Below, one piece after another: positions 51,850-61,191 of a DNA stretch of 64,000 nucleotides (its first letter is position 1; the number at the start of each line of letters is the position of its first letter). This DNA is from Pseudomonadota bacterium (GTDB lineage Bacteria > Pseudomonadota > Gammaproteobacteria > Burkholderiales > Burkholderiaceae_B), in assembly GCA_023423975.1 (NCBI GenBank), contig JAFAEO010000073.1, positions 124,001 to 188,000 of the forward strand, written 5' to 3'. The notes under the pieces are model-generated. The model was given only the letters and a program-made list of their open reading frames with translations. It was not told the DNA's origin and ran no database searches. Made by a program: the position numbers and the translations under genes.

Positions 51850-52918
51850 TAAAGGCTTCTTCTAGTGTCTGGATCTTGCCTGCCTCAGTTGCATCATACC
51901 CTACCAACTGCCCAAGAAATTGCAGATAATCCTGACTGCGCATGAAATGAATGAATTTTTCCACATTGATCTGCTGCAGGCTATTGCGGTTCAGGGCGAA
52001 AAAATAGCGTTCGCGCACCAGCGGAATAAAGTCCAGGCCGAAACGATGAGCCGCGGTCTGCACGCCAATGCCCACGTCGGCCATGCCACTTGCAATATGA
52101 GCTGCAATGGCCATATGCGTAAACTCGCTGTCTTCGAAACCACTGACTGACGCGGTCGGGATATTTTCTTCCTGCAACATCAGCCCCACCAGAAAACGCG
52201 TACTTGAACCCGGCTGACGATTCACAAACCGCACATCATCACGCGCCAGATCCCGAACCGACTGGATATTTTTCGGATTACCGGGCTTGACGAACAAGCC
52301 GGTGTTGCGGATGGCCAGATGAATCAGCAAATGCGTTTCGCCATTAAGCCAGGGCGAGTAACGCGCCAGGATTGGTTTTTCGAACTTGCCAATAGGCACC
52401 TGGAACCCCGCCAGTTCACATTCATTCTGTTCCAGCGCAGCCAGTGCCTCTATGGCCGTACGGTAGCGCAGCTCCAGTATGGGCAGCGGTGAATTCATGC
52501 GTTGTGTCAGCCCTTCCACGGCAAAGCCATGGCTGGCATGCAGTCGCACATTGGGCGTGTGCTCCGGAATCAGCTTTTCCAGTTCTTCCTGTGATTCGGA
52601 GGCCAGACTTTCCAGGGTCGGCGACAGCCGCGCCTGGATGCGCCGGTTGGCCCACACCAGCCGCTTGGCAAATTCTGACAACTCTGTTCCCTTGCGCCGC
52701 TTGGTAATGAGCAGCGGTACGCCGAAAATCTCTTCAAATTGGCGCAACACCCCCCAGGCATGACGATAGGAATGTCCGCAGGTCTCACTGGCAGCGACGA
52801 TATTGCCGCTGATATCGATTTCAGCCAGCAACCCCAGCAGCATGGATAGCGACAGGGTCTTTCCTTGCTGGGTATCGATAGTCCACTCAGGGTTTATCCT
52901 GATCGAAAACGGATACAT
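51842..52918 (-). CDS. ModE/LysR-like regulator with periplasmic-binding-like domain (FdsR-like)
   Basis: The 358-residue protein has an N-terminal winged helix (about residues 20-95: SETCGHSYRHAWGVLRQFEEIFGVPLLITKRRKGTELSEFAKRL split across two helices and a wing, ModE/LysR-like) and a C-terminal substrate-binding-like domain (about residues 120-345). Proteins of this build next to fds operons are called FdsR and are thought to control formate dehydrogenase in response to formate or molybdate. Its divergent position next to fdsG and overlap with moaA support this. The ligand is not determinable here. Confidence 0.82.
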   Translation of the reverse strand: MYPFSIRINPEWTIDTQQGKTLSLSMLLGLLAEIDISGNIVAASETCGHSYRHAWGVLRQFEEIFGVPLLITKRRKGTELSEFAKRLVWANRRIQARLSPTLESLASESQEELEKLIPEHTPNVRLHASHGFAVEGLTQRMNSPLPILELRYRTAIEALAALEQNECELAGFQVPIGKFEKPILARYSPWLNGETHLLIHLAIRNTGLFVKPGNPKNIQSVRDLARDDVRFVNRQPGSSTRFLVGLMLQEENIPTASVSGFEDSEFTHMAIAAHIASGMADVGIGVQTAAHRFGLDFIPLVRERYFFALNRNSLQQINVEKFIHFMRSQDYLQFLGQLVGYDATEAGKIQTLEEAFND

Positions 52919-52951
52919 AGTGCGTTCTCCCTTGGCAATTTCACCATCATT

Positions 52952-52973
52952 ATATGTGTTATTAATTTCATAT
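52952..52973. promoter_or_regulatory. Candidate operator in fds divergent promoter
   Basis: ATATG-N12-CATAT is an inverted repeat in a very AT-rich stretch between the regulator and fdsG. It lies 34 bases from the regulator start and about 150 from fdsG. The spacing resembles LysR/ModE sites, but the arms are short. Confidence 0.35.
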
Positions 52974-53121
52974 TGAAAATATATCTGAAGTGGCTACTAT
53001 TGAGGCTATAAGCACATTTGTCAAATGGGAATTTAACATCCCGGCGCTTTGCGGTGCTGCAGCATTTTATTATGATGCCAATTACATATTAAACAGGCTC
53101 AAACACGTATCGGAGACAGCC

Positions 53122-53673
53122 ATGTCCAAAACGGGCATTTCCTCACCTTTCATTCAGTCGGTCGATAACAAGATCAGGAAGATGATTCCACTGACACCAG
53201 AGACGCCCAATTCGCGCGCCGTGTCAGCCAGCCTGGTCAAATTGGGCAATATGCCGGGCGCACTGCTGCCGGTGTTGCATGACATCCAGGACACACTGGG
53301 CTATATCCCGCCTGAGTGCGTCGACCAGATTGGACAGGCCTTGAATTTATCGCGCGCCGAGGTGCATGGCGTTATCACTTTTTACCCCCATTTTCACACC
53401 ACGCCCAAGGGCGCGGTACATATCGAAGTCTGTCGGGCCGAATCCTGTCAGGCCATGGGTTCGGCTCAGCTTGAAGCCCATATACGCGAAGCAACCGGCT
53501 GTGACATGAACAGCACCCGTGCCGATGGCCAGGTGTCTGTCGATGCGGTCTATTGCCTGGGGTTGTGTGCCCAGTCGCCCAACATTATGATCAACGGCGA
53601 ACCCTGTGCGCATGTCACGCCGCAAACGTTCGATGAACTGTATCGCGAACACACGGAGGCCGTCTCGGTATGA
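53122..53673 (+). CDS. fdsG: NAD-dependent formate dehydrogenase gamma subunit
   Basis: FdsG is the NuoE-like [2Fe-2S] subunit of the soluble NAD-dependent molybdenum formate dehydrogenase. The 183-residue protein has the thioredoxin-like ferredoxin fold with cluster ligands in EVCRAESC and YCLGLCAQSP. The N-terminal half shows GALLPVLHDIQDTLGYIP, typical of NuoE. The ATG of MSKTGISS has GGAG eight bases upstream; 44 open codons upstream in the promoter region are not family-like. Its stop overlaps the fdsB start by four bases. Confidence 0.95.
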   Translation: MSKTGISSPFIQSVDNKIRKMIPLTPETPNSRAVSASLVKLGNMPGALLPVLHDIQDTLGYIPPECVDQIGQALNLSRAEVHGVITFYPHFHTTPKGAVHIEVCRAESCQAMGSAQLEAHIREATGCDMNSTRADGQVSVDAVYCLGLCAQSPNIMINGEPCAHVTPQTFDELYREHTEAVSV

Positions 53674-55229
53674 CTATTCGAATCTTCATCCCTGCTGACG
53701 CCGCTGCCATTGCTGCTGGCGCAGAACGTGTAGCGGCGGCTATCAGCAAAGAGGCGGCGCAGCGTAATCAGGACATTAGCGTAGTGCGCAACGGCTCGCG
53801 CGGGCTGTTATGGCTTGAACCCATGATTGAAGTGCAAACCGAGCAAGGCCGCGTGGCCTATGGTCCGGTCAAGGCCAGTGACGTGCCATCGCTGTTCGAC
53901 GCTAATTTCCTGCATGGCGGCCATCACGTATTGGCTCATGGCCTTACCGAAGAAATCCCGTTCCTGAAAAAACAGGAACGCCTGACCTTTGCGCGTGTGG
54001 GTATTACTGATCCGCTCTCCATCCCAGACTACATGGCACACGGGGGTTTTGCAGGCCTGAAAAAAGCCCTGACCATGGCGCCGGCCGATATCGTGCAGGA
54101 AGTGACCGATTCCGGCCTGCGTGGACGAGGCGGCGCAGCGTTTCCTACCGGCATCAAATGGAAAACCGTCCTGGGCACACCAGGACAGCAGAAATATGTC
54201 GTTTGCAATGCAGACGAAGGCGACTCGGGCACCTTCTCCGATCGCATGCTGATGGAAGGCGACCCGTTTTGCCTGATCGAAGGCATGACCATCGCCGGAC
54301 TGGCCACCGAGGCAACCCAGGGTTACATCTACGTCCGTTCCGAATATCCGCACGCCATTGCGGCCTTGAACCGCGCCATCGACGTGGCGACCGAAGCCAA
54401 CTGGCTGGGGCAAAACATCCAGGGCAGCGACAAGTCTTTTTCGCTTGAAGTGCGCAAAGGCGCCGGCGCCTATATTTGCGGCGAAGAAACCTCGCTGCTC
54501 GATTCGCTCGAAGGCAAGCGCGGGCTGGTTCGTGCCAAGCCGCCGCTGCCAGCCATCAAGGGCCTTTTCGGCAAACCCACGGTAATCAATAATGTGATCT
54601 CGCTGGCATCGGTGCCCTACATTCTGGCCGAGGGCGGACAGGCTTATGCCGATTACGGAATGGGCCGCTCCAAGGGGACGCTGCCCTTTCAACTGGCGGG
54701 CAATATCCGCCAGGGCGGACTGGTGGAAAAAGCCTTTGGGCTGACCTTGCGCGAACTGCTTTTTGATTACGGCGGTGGCAGCGCCAGCGGGCGGCCCATC
54801 AAGGCGGTGCAGGTAGGCGGCCCCCTGGGCGCGTACCTGCCGGAATCACAATGGGATGTGCCCATGGATTACGAAGCCTATATGAAAGTGTCGGCCATGA
54901 TCGGCCACGGCGGTATTGTGGCGTTCGACGACACCGCCAAAATGAATGATCTGGCGCGCTACGCCATGGAGTTCTGTGCGGTCGAGTCCTGTGGCAAATG
55001 CACTCCCTGTCGTATCGGCTCCACACGCGGCACCGAAGTCATAGACCGGATTACCGCTAATGAAAACCGTGAAGAAAATGTCGAACTGTTACGCGATCTG
55101 TGCGACACCATGCTGGGCGGCTCCCTGTGCGCGCTGGGTGGTATGACGCCCTATCCGGTCTTGTCCGCCCTGCAGCACTTCCCTGCCGATTTTGGCATCG
55201 AAGCGCGCACAGAAACCGAACATTCATGA
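53670..55229 (+). CDS. fdsB: NAD-dependent formate dehydrogenase beta subunit
   Basis: FdsB is the NuoF-like subunit that binds FMN, NAD and a [4Fe-4S] cluster and passes electrons to NAD. The 519-residue protein has an N-terminal thioredoxin-like domain (residues 1-110) and then the NuoF core with GLRGRGGAAFPTGIKW (NAD/FMN site), CNADEGDSGTFSDR, GAGAYICGEETSLL and the cluster motif ESCGKCTPCR with a later cysteine in GSLCALGG. It is translationally coupled to fdsG. fdsA follows. Confidence 0.96.
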   Translation: MTIRIFIPADAAAIAAGAERVAAAISKEAAQRNQDISVVRNGSRGLLWLEPMIEVQTEQGRVAYGPVKASDVPSLFDANFLHGGHHVLAHGLTEEIPFLKKQERLTFARVGITDPLSIPDYMAHGGFAGLKKALTMAPADIVQEVTDSGLRGRGGAAFPTGIKWKTVLGTPGQQKYVVCNADEGDSGTFSDRMLMEGDPFCLIEGMTIAGLATEATQGYIYVRSEYPHAIAALNRAIDVATEANWLGQNIQGSDKSFSLEVRKGAGAYICGEETSLLDSLEGKRGLVRAKPPLPAIKGLFGKPTVINNVISLASVPYILAEGGQAYADYGMGRSKGTLPFQLAGNIRQGGLVEKAFGLTLRELLFDYGGGSASGRPIKAVQVGGPLGAYLPESQWDVPMDYEAYMKVSAMIGHGGIVAFDDTAKMNDLARYAMEFCAVESCGKCTPCRIGSTRGTEVIDRITANENREENVELLRDLCDTMLGGSLCALGGMTPYPVLSALQHFPADFGIEARTETEHS

Positions 55230-55272
55230 ACCAAGAAAATTATCCGCTGCCACAGCCGGCAAGGAGCTTCCC

Positions 55273-58146
55273 ATGTTAGAAACCGTCGTCAAACGTGATA
55301 CCGATCTGGGTACACCCGAAGTCACCTCCGACAAGCTGATTACCGTCACCATTGACGGCTACGACATCTCGGTGCCCGAAGGCACATCGGTCATGCGCGC
55401 GGCTGCGCTCAACGGCGTCAACATTCCCAAGCTGTGCGCGACTGACAGCATTGAAGCCTTCGGCTCATGCCGCTTGTGCCTGGTGGAAATCGAAGGCCGC
55501 CGCGGCTACCCGGCCTCCTGTACCACTCCGGTGGAGGAAGGCATGGTCATCCGCACCGAAACGTCCAAGCTGCATCAACTGCGACGTGGCGTGATGGAAT
55601 TGTATATTTCCGATCATCCGCTCGATTGCCTGACCTGCCCGTCCAATGGCGACTGTGAGTTGCAGGATATGGCAGGTGTGGTTGGCTTGCGCAACGTACG
55701 CTACGGCTATGAGGGCGCCAATCACCTGAAGGACCAGAAGGACGAGTCCAACCCTTATTTCACTTATGATCCCAGCAAGTGTATTGTCTGCAACCGCTGC
55801 GTACGCGCCTGCGAAGAAACCCAGGGAACATTTGCCCTGACCATCTCCGGAAAAGGATTCGCCTCACGTGTGTCGGCCGGCCAGGACCAGCCGTTCATGG
55901 ACAGCGAATGCGTGTCCTGCGGCGCCTGCGTACAGGCCTGCCCGACTGCAACACTGGAAGACAAAAGCATTATCGAACTGGGCCAGGCCGATCATGCGGT
56001 CATCACAACCTGTGCCTATTGTGGCGTGGGTTGCGGCTTCAAGGCCGAAATGAAAGGCGAAACCGTGGTGCGCATGACGCCATGGAAAGACGGCAAGGCC
56101 AACCGCGGTCACTCCTGCGTCAAAGGGCGTTTTGCCTGGGGCTATACCACCCATAAGGAACGCATTACCAAACCGATGATTCGCAAGAGCATCTCCGACC
56201 CGTGGACCGAAGTGTCCTGGGACGAAGCCATCGGCTATGCAGCCAGCGAATTCAAACGCCTGCAAGGTAAGTATGGGCGTGACTCCGTGGGCGGCATCAC
56301 CTCGTCCCGCTGCACCAACGAAGAAACCTGGCTGGTGCAAAAACTGGTGCGCGCCGCCTTCAACACCAATAACGTGGACACCTGCGCCCGCGTCTGCCAT
56401 TCACCCACCGGCTACGGCCTGAAATCCACGCTGGGCGAATCTGCCGGTACGCAAACCTTTGATTCGGTCATGTTCACCGATGTGGTGATCGTTATGGGCG
56501 CCAACCCGAGCGCCGCCCACCCGGTCTTTGCTTCACGCCTGAAAAAGCGCCTGCGGCAGGGTGCGCGCCTGATCGTGATTGATCCGCGCCAGACCGAGCT
56601 GGTCAGTTCCCCGCACATTCGCGCCGATTACCATCTGCAGGTGCGCCCCGGCACCAACGTCGCACTGCTGTCGGCCATGTCACACGTGATTGCCACGGAA
56701 AACCTGGTGAATCTGGACTTTGTCCGCGAGCGTTGCGAGGACAAGGCATTTGAGGAATGGTTTGATTTTGTCAGCCTGCCCGAAAATTCACCCGAAGCGA
56801 TGCAAGCCGAGACTGGCGTCCCGGCCGAGCAGATCCGCGGCGCGGCCAGGCTTTTTGCCACCGGCGGCAACGGCTCCATCTACTACGGGCTGGGCGTGAC
56901 CGAACACAGCCAGGGCTCCACCACTGTCATGGCCATTGCCAACCTGGCCATGGCCACCGGCAATATCGGACGCGAAGGCGTGGGAGTCAATCCGCTGCGC
57001 GGCCAGAACAACGTGCAGGGTTCGTGCGACATGGGTTCGTTCCCGCACGAGCTGCCCGGCTATCGCCATATTTCCGATGACGTGACCCGTCACGACTTTG
57101 AAAAAGCCTGGAATGTCACTCTGCAGTCCGAACCCGGCCTGCGCATTCCGAACATGTTCGATGCGGCGCTGGAAGGCACCTTCAAGGGACTGTACTGCCA
57201 GGGCGAAGACATTGTGCAGTCGGATCCGAATACCCAGCACGTGGCCGCATCGCTGTCCGCCATGGAGTGCGTGGTGATCCAGGACATTTTCCTGAACGAA
57301 ACCGCCAAATATGCCCATGTATTCCTGCCGGGCTCAACCTTCCTGGAAAAAGACGGTACCTTTACCAACGCGGAACGTCGTATTTCGCGGGTACGCAAGG
57401 TCATGGAACCGGCCAGCGGCATGGCAGACTGGGAAATTACCTGCGCGCTGTCCAACGCACTGGGCTACCCCATGAACTACAGCCATCCGTCGGAAATCAT
57501 GGACGAAATCGCGGCCCTTACGCCCACGTTTACCGGCGTCTCGTTCGACCTTATCACCAAAATGGGCAGCGTGCAGTGGCCCTGCAACGACCAGGCGCCA
57601 GACGGCACGCCGATCATGCACATTGACGAGTTCGTCCGCGGCAAGGGCAAGTTCATGATTACCAAGTACATCCCAACGGACGAAAGAAGCACACGCAAAT
57701 TTCCGCTGCTCTTTACCACCGGTCGGATTCTGTCGCAATACAACGTGGGCGCGCAGACCCGCAGAACCCCTAACGTGGCCTGGCATTCGGAAGATGTACT
57801 GGAAATCCATCCGGTTGACGCCGAGGACCGCGGCATCAGCCAGGGTGACTGGGTGGGCATTCAGAGCCGCGCCGGCGAAACGGTATTGCGGGCCGATGTC
57901 ACAACGCGGGTCCAGCCGGGCGTGGTGTACACCACCTTCCACTTCCCCGAATCGGGCGCAAACGTAGTCACCACCGATAATTCGGACTGGGCCACCAATT
58001 GCCCCGAGTACAAAGTCACTGCCGTGCAGGTGACACGCGTTACGCAACCATCAGCCTGGCAGAACAACTGGTCAGAATTCAATCGTGAACAGCGTGCACT
58101 TCTGAAAAATCGTGTCACGATGGACGAAACACCGGTAACCGGATAA
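55273..58146 (+). CDS. fdsA: NAD-dependent formate dehydrogenase alpha (molybdenum) subunit
   Basis: FdsA is the catalytic subunit that oxidises formate to CO2. The 957-residue protein has an N-terminal [2Fe-2S] domain (FGSCRLCLVE), a His-Cys3 cluster motif (HPLDCLTCPSNGDC), two [4Fe-4S] motifs (CIVCNRCVRAC, CVSCGACVQAC), a further cluster (CAYCGVGC) and the bis-MGD domains. The molybdenum ligand is Cys in ARVCHSPTGYGL, so it is not a selenocysteine enzyme. The ATG of MLETVVKR is preceded by AAGGAG; the frame is open upstream into fdsB but is not family-like. Confidence 0.97.
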   Translation: MLETVVKRDTDLGTPEVTSDKLITVTIDGYDISVPEGTSVMRAAALNGVNIPKLCATDSIEAFGSCRLCLVEIEGRRGYPASCTTPVEEGMVIRTETSKLHQLRRGVMELYISDHPLDCLTCPSNGDCELQDMAGVVGLRNVRYGYEGANHLKDQKDESNPYFTYDPSKCIVCNRCVRACEETQGTFALTISGKGFASRVSAGQDQPFMDSECVSCGACVQACPTATLEDKSIIELGQADHAVITTCAYCGVGCGFKAEMKGETVVRMTPWKDGKANRGHSCVKGRFAWGYTTHKERITKPMIRKSISDPWTEVSWDEAIGYAASEFKRLQGKYGRDSVGGITSSRCTNEETWLVQKLVRAAFNTNNVDTCARVCHSPTGYGLKSTLGESAGTQTFDSVMFTDVVIVMGANPSAAHPVFASRLKKRLRQGARLIVIDPRQTELVSSPHIRADYHLQVRPGTNVALLSAMSHVIATENLVNLDFVRERCEDKAFEEWFDFVSLPENSPEAMQAETGVPAEQIRGAARLFATGGNGSIYYGLGVTEHSQGSTTVMAIANLAMATGNIGREGVGVNPLRGQNNVQGSCDMGSFPHELPGYRHISDDVTRHDFEKAWNVTLQSEPGLRIPNMFDAALEGTFKGLYCQGEDIVQSDPNTQHVAASLSAMECVVIQDIFLNETAKYAHVFLPGSTFLEKDGTFTNAERRISRVRKVMEPASGMADWEITCALSNALGYPMNYSHPSEIMDEIAALTPTFTGVSFDLITKMGSVQWPCNDQAPDGTPIMHIDEFVRGKGKFMITKYIPTDERSTRKFPLLFTTGRILSQYNVGAQTRRTPNVAWHSEDVLEIHPVDAEDRGISQGDWVGIQSRAGETVLRADVTTRVQPGVVYTTFHFPESGANVVTTDNSDWATNCPEYKVTAVQVTRVTQPSAWQNNWSEFNREQRALLKNRVTMDETPVTG

Positions 58147-58163
58147 CGACAGGATTTTTCTTG

Positions 58164-59144
58164 ATGGACAAGGTCGTCACTCCAGCTTCAACGGCCACAA
58201 TCAAGGGCAGCGAGCAGACCGATACGGTCATGCTGCCCGTAGCACTCACGCGCAGTGTGCGGTTGCAGGTTAACCGCGTGCGCGACGGCGTCATGCACGA
58301 ACAAGCCGAAAGCGACGCGATTGCCGTCGAAACTCCGGTAGCCGTTCAATTCAATGGTATCAGCCATGCAGTCATGCTTGCCACTCCGGATGATCTGGAA
58401 GATTTCGCCTGGGGCTTTTGCCTGACCGAAGGCATTGTGCGTTCTCCCAATGACATTCGTGATATCGAGCAGGAACGGACAGACCTGGGCGTCGTTCTGC
58501 AAATGCAGATCAGCCCGGCGTGCATGCAATTTCTCAAGGAGCGACGCCGGCAAATGGCCGGACGCACCGCCTGCGGCCTGTGCGGTGTTGAAACCCTGGA
58601 AGCGGTGCGCCGACTACCGCCCGTGGCGCCACCCAGTCACGCCGACAGTCACGCTTCGCCACCTCCTGCCACCTCCTCCCGGGGACAAGCGCAGGACCTG
58701 CACGCCATGCCGGCAGGTCAGACACTGACACAACTGCTTCAGGCCATGAACGCGCTGCGCGAACAACAGTCATTGCACCAGGATACCGGCGCTACCCATG
58801 CCGCTGCCTGGGTAGCGCCCAACGACCACGTTCCTACCTTCATTCGGGAAGACGTTGGCCGGCATAACGCCCTGGACAAAACAATCGGTGCCCTGCTGCG
58901 AGACAATCAGCCCATCGGCCGGGGCGCGCTGCTGGTATCGAGCCGCGCCAGCTTTGAAATGGTACAGAAAGCCGCCATGGCAGGCTGTCCTGTGCTGGCG
59001 GCTGTCTCGGCACCTACCTCGGCGGCAATCGCGCTGGCCGAAGATACCGGTATCACGCTACTGGGCTTTACGCGCGCGCAGCAGGCTACAATCTACGCCC
59101 ACTCACAACGCTTTCAATTATCGGACAAAGGCAAGGCATCATGA
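58164..59144 (+). CDS. fdhD: Formate dehydrogenase sulfurtransferase FdhD
   Basis: FdhD transfers sulfur to the molybdenum cofactor before insertion into formate dehydrogenase; in fds operons it is called FdsC. The 326-residue protein has the cysteine pair in GRTACGLCGVE and the conserved REDVGRHNALDKTIGALL. Between the CxxC motif and the TGATHAAAW segment it has an extra Pro/Ser/His-rich stretch of about 30 residues, making it longer than E. coli FdhD. The ATG has AGGA about nine bases upstream. fdsD overlaps its stop by four bases. Confidence 0.94.
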   Translation: MDKVVTPASTATIKGSEQTDTVMLPVALTRSVRLQVNRVRDGVMHEQAESDAIAVETPVAVQFNGISHAVMLATPDDLEDFAWGFCLTEGIVRSPNDIRDIEQERTDLGVVLQMQISPACMQFLKERRRQMAGRTACGLCGVETLEAVRRLPPVAPPSHADSHASPPPATSSRGQAQDLHAMPAGQTLTQLLQAMNALREQQSLHQDTGATHAAAWVAPNDHVPTFIREDVGRHNALDKTIGALLRDNQPIGRGALLVSSRASFEMVQKAAMAGCPVLAAVSAPTSAAIALAEDTGITLLGFTRAQQATIYAHSQRFQLSDKGKAS

Positions 59145-59434
59145 CGACTCCACATGTGTTCAACACGACCGCAATGCTTATCAAAATGGCAAACCAGATT
59201 GCCGGCTTTTTCGAGGCACTGCCCGACCGGGAAGAAGGCCTGCGCAGTGTCTACGAGCATATCCGCAAGTTCTGGGAGCCGCGCATGCGCATTGCTCTGC
59301 TCGAATTTCTGGAACAGCATCCTGACGGGCAGGATGGGGAAACAGGGCTTTCGGCATTCGCACTGGAAGCCATCAATAACCACAAGACGGAACTCAAACC
59401 CGCTGCACAATCAGCAACACCCGCTACACCATAA
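59141..59434 (+). CDS. fdsD: NAD-dependent formate dehydrogenase delta subunit
   Basis: FdsD is a small subunit of Fds enzymes with an uncertain role in assembly or stability. The 97-residue protein shows the family pattern LIKMANQIAGFFEALPDREEG and HIRKFWEPRMR, with a Thr/Ala/Pro-rich tail. It closes the fdsGBA-fdhD-fdsD order known from Cupriavidus-type operons. It has no cofactor motif. The ATG overlaps the fdhD stop (ATGA). Confidence 0.93.
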   Translation: MTTPHVFNTTAMLIKMANQIAGFFEALPDREEGLRSVYEHIRKFWEPRMRIALLEFLEQHPDGQDGETGLSAFALEAINNHKTELKPAAQSATPATP

Positions 59435-59476
59435 GGCCATCAGGCCATGCATAATCCATAATCCAAGGAGACATCT

Positions 59477-60877
59477 ATGAATCAAGCCGTTACCCGTGGC
59501 GGATTCTTCAGCAAGGAGCGGATCACAGCCGGTCCGGGTTTTAACAGGTGGATGGTTCCGCCTGCTGCCTTAGCCATTCACCTATGTATCGGACAGGCCT
59601 ATGCCTTTTCGGTATTCAATAAACCAATGACCCAATTGCTGGGTATTTCCGAATCCGCGCCCGATGACTGGACCATTCCGGAACTGGGCTGGATTTTCAG
59701 TATCGCCATTGTTTTTCTCGGTCTGTCTGCGGCCTTTGCCGGCAAGTGGCTGGAAGAAGTCGGTCCGCGCAAAGCCATGTTCGCTGCTGCCTGCTGCTTT
59801 GGCGGCGGCTTTCTGGTGGCCGCACTGGGCCTGCAACTGCATCAATTGTGGCTGGTGTATTTCGGCTATGGGGTGTTAGGCGGCATCGGCCTGGGTATAG
59901 GCTATGTCTCGCCGGTTTCCACGCTGATCAAATGGTTTCCCGACAGGCGCGGCATGGCCACCGGCATGGCCATCATGGGTTTTGGTGGGGGCGCGATGAT
60001 CGCCTCGCCGCTGTCACTCAAACTGATGGATGCGTTCAAGTCCGAAACCTCCATGGGTGTGACCGAAACGTTCGTCGTGCTGGGCATCGTGTACTTCATT
60101 TATATGTGTATTGGCGCGCTCGCTGTACGCATTCCGGCGCCCGACTGGAAGCCTGAAGGCTGGACACCACCGGTGCAGCAAAACGCCATGATTTCACGCA
60201 ACCACGTGCACATAGACCGGGCCATCAAGACGCCGCAATTCTGGCTGCTGTGGTGGGCCCTGTGCCTGAATGTGACTGCCGGCATCGGTGTGCTTGGGCA
60301 GGCATCACTGATGATTCAGGAAAGCTTCCAGGGCATGATCACTGCCGCAGCCGCGGCCGGTTTTGTTGGTTTGCTCTCGCTGGCAAACATGAGCGGACGC
60401 TTCCTGTGGTCGACAGTGTCCGATTATATCGGTCGCAAGATGACCTACAGTACCTTCTTTGTGCTGGGCACGGTGTTGTATTTGCTCGTCCCCGGGATGG
60501 GCACAGGTGGCCACGTAGCCCTGTTCGTGCTGTTTTATCTGGTGATTCTGTCCATGTATGGCGGCGGCTTCGCAACGGTCCCGGCCTATCTGGCCGATCT
60601 TTTCGGCACCCGTTATGTGGGTGGCATACACGGGCGTCTGCTGACGGCCTGGTCTGCCGCTGGCGTGTTCGGCCCGGTCCTGGTCAATTACATTCGTGAT
60701 TACCAGCTGCAAATGGGCATTCCACGGTCCGACGTCTATATCTACACCATGTACGTGATGGCCGGATTGCTGGTCATCGGTTTCATCTGCAATATGATGA
60801 TCCGTCCGGTTGCGGCAGAACATCATATGCAGGCTGACAACATGGCAGGCGAGCCGATTGCGGCTGGCGCCAAATAA
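59477..60877 (+). CDS. OFA-family MFS transporter (oxalate/formate antiporter type)
   Basis: The 466-residue inner-membrane protein has twelve predicted helices and OFA-family segments: FNRWMVPPAALAIHLCIGQAYAFSVF at the N-terminus, GIGLGIGYVSPVSTLIKWFPDRRGMATGMAIMGFGGGA and WSTVSDYIGRKMTYS. OFA members exchange oxalate, formate or other small carboxylates. Placement right after the formate dehydrogenase genes makes formate or a related acid the likely substrate (inference). AAGGAG precedes the ATG. A very small membrane protein gene follows. Confidence 0.92.
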   Translation: MNQAVTRGGFFSKERITAGPGFNRWMVPPAALAIHLCIGQAYAFSVFNKPMTQLLGISESAPDDWTIPELGWIFSIAIVFLGLSAAFAGKWLEEVGPRKAMFAAACCFGGGFLVAALGLQLHQLWLVYFGYGVLGGIGLGIGYVSPVSTLIKWFPDRRGMATGMAIMGFGGGAMIASPLSLKLMDAFKSETSMGVTETFVVLGIVYFIYMCIGALAVRIPAPDWKPEGWTPPVQQNAMISRNHVHIDRAIKTPQFWLLWWALCLNVTAGIGVLGQASLMIQESFQGMITAAAAAGFVGLLSLANMSGRFLWSTVSDYIGRKMTYSTFFVLGTVLYLLVPGMGTGGHVALFVLFYLVILSMYGGGFATVPAYLADLFGTRYVGGIHGRLLTAWSAAGVFGPVLVNYIRDYQLQMGIPRSDVYIYTMYVMAGLLVIGFICNMMIRPVAAEHHMQADNMAGEPIAAGAK

Positions 60878-60891
60878 CAGGGAGAGAGAAA

Positions 60892-61017
60892 ATGCAAGAT
60901 ACAGCTCAAAGAAAAACCCCCGTGGGACTGATCGTGGCTTTCTGGCTTCTGGTCGGTATTCCGCTGATCTGGGGTGTGGCCAATACCATCATCACCGCCG
61001 CAGCCTTGTTCAAATAA
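60892..61017 (+). CDS. MFS transporter small partner protein
   Basis: This 41-residue protein has one membrane helix (about residues 11-40: VGLIVAFWLLVGIPLIWGVANTI read as one hydrophobic run with a Trp-rich centre) after a short basic-polar start MQDTAQRKTP. GGGAGAGAGAAA precedes the ATG, 15 bases after the OFA gene stop. Similar tiny proteins occur next to OFA transporters and are annotated as small subunits; they may stabilise the carrier. It is followed by an intrinsic terminator. Confidence 0.8.
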   Translation: MQDTAQRKTPVGLIVAFWLLVGIPLIWGVANTIITAAALFK

Positions 61018-61099
61018 CCTGCCTTTATGCCTTTCTTGACAGGACGCTGACGGCGCGCCAAAACGGAGCGCCCCGGCAGTCCCTGCCAATTGGTCGACA

Positions 61100-61135
61100 A
61101 CGCCGCAAAAAGCACTGCTTGATGCGGCGTTTTTC
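61100..61135 (+). terminator. Intrinsic terminator after the formate/OFA operon
   Basis: An 8-bp perfect stem (ACGCCGCA / TGCGGCGT) with a 15-base loop is followed by TTTTC. It is 82 bases after the small membrane protein stop and ends the fds-OFA unit before the two-component genes. Confidence 0.8.
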
Positions 61136-61191
61136 TATAATGTGAGCACATCTGGGACATATCGTGCCCAGCACCTGTTCCGGGGATCACC

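Noticed and set aside
55864..56400. 178-codon open frame opposite fdsA
   Set aside because: Shadow of the iron-sulfur region of fdsA; no start signal or domain.
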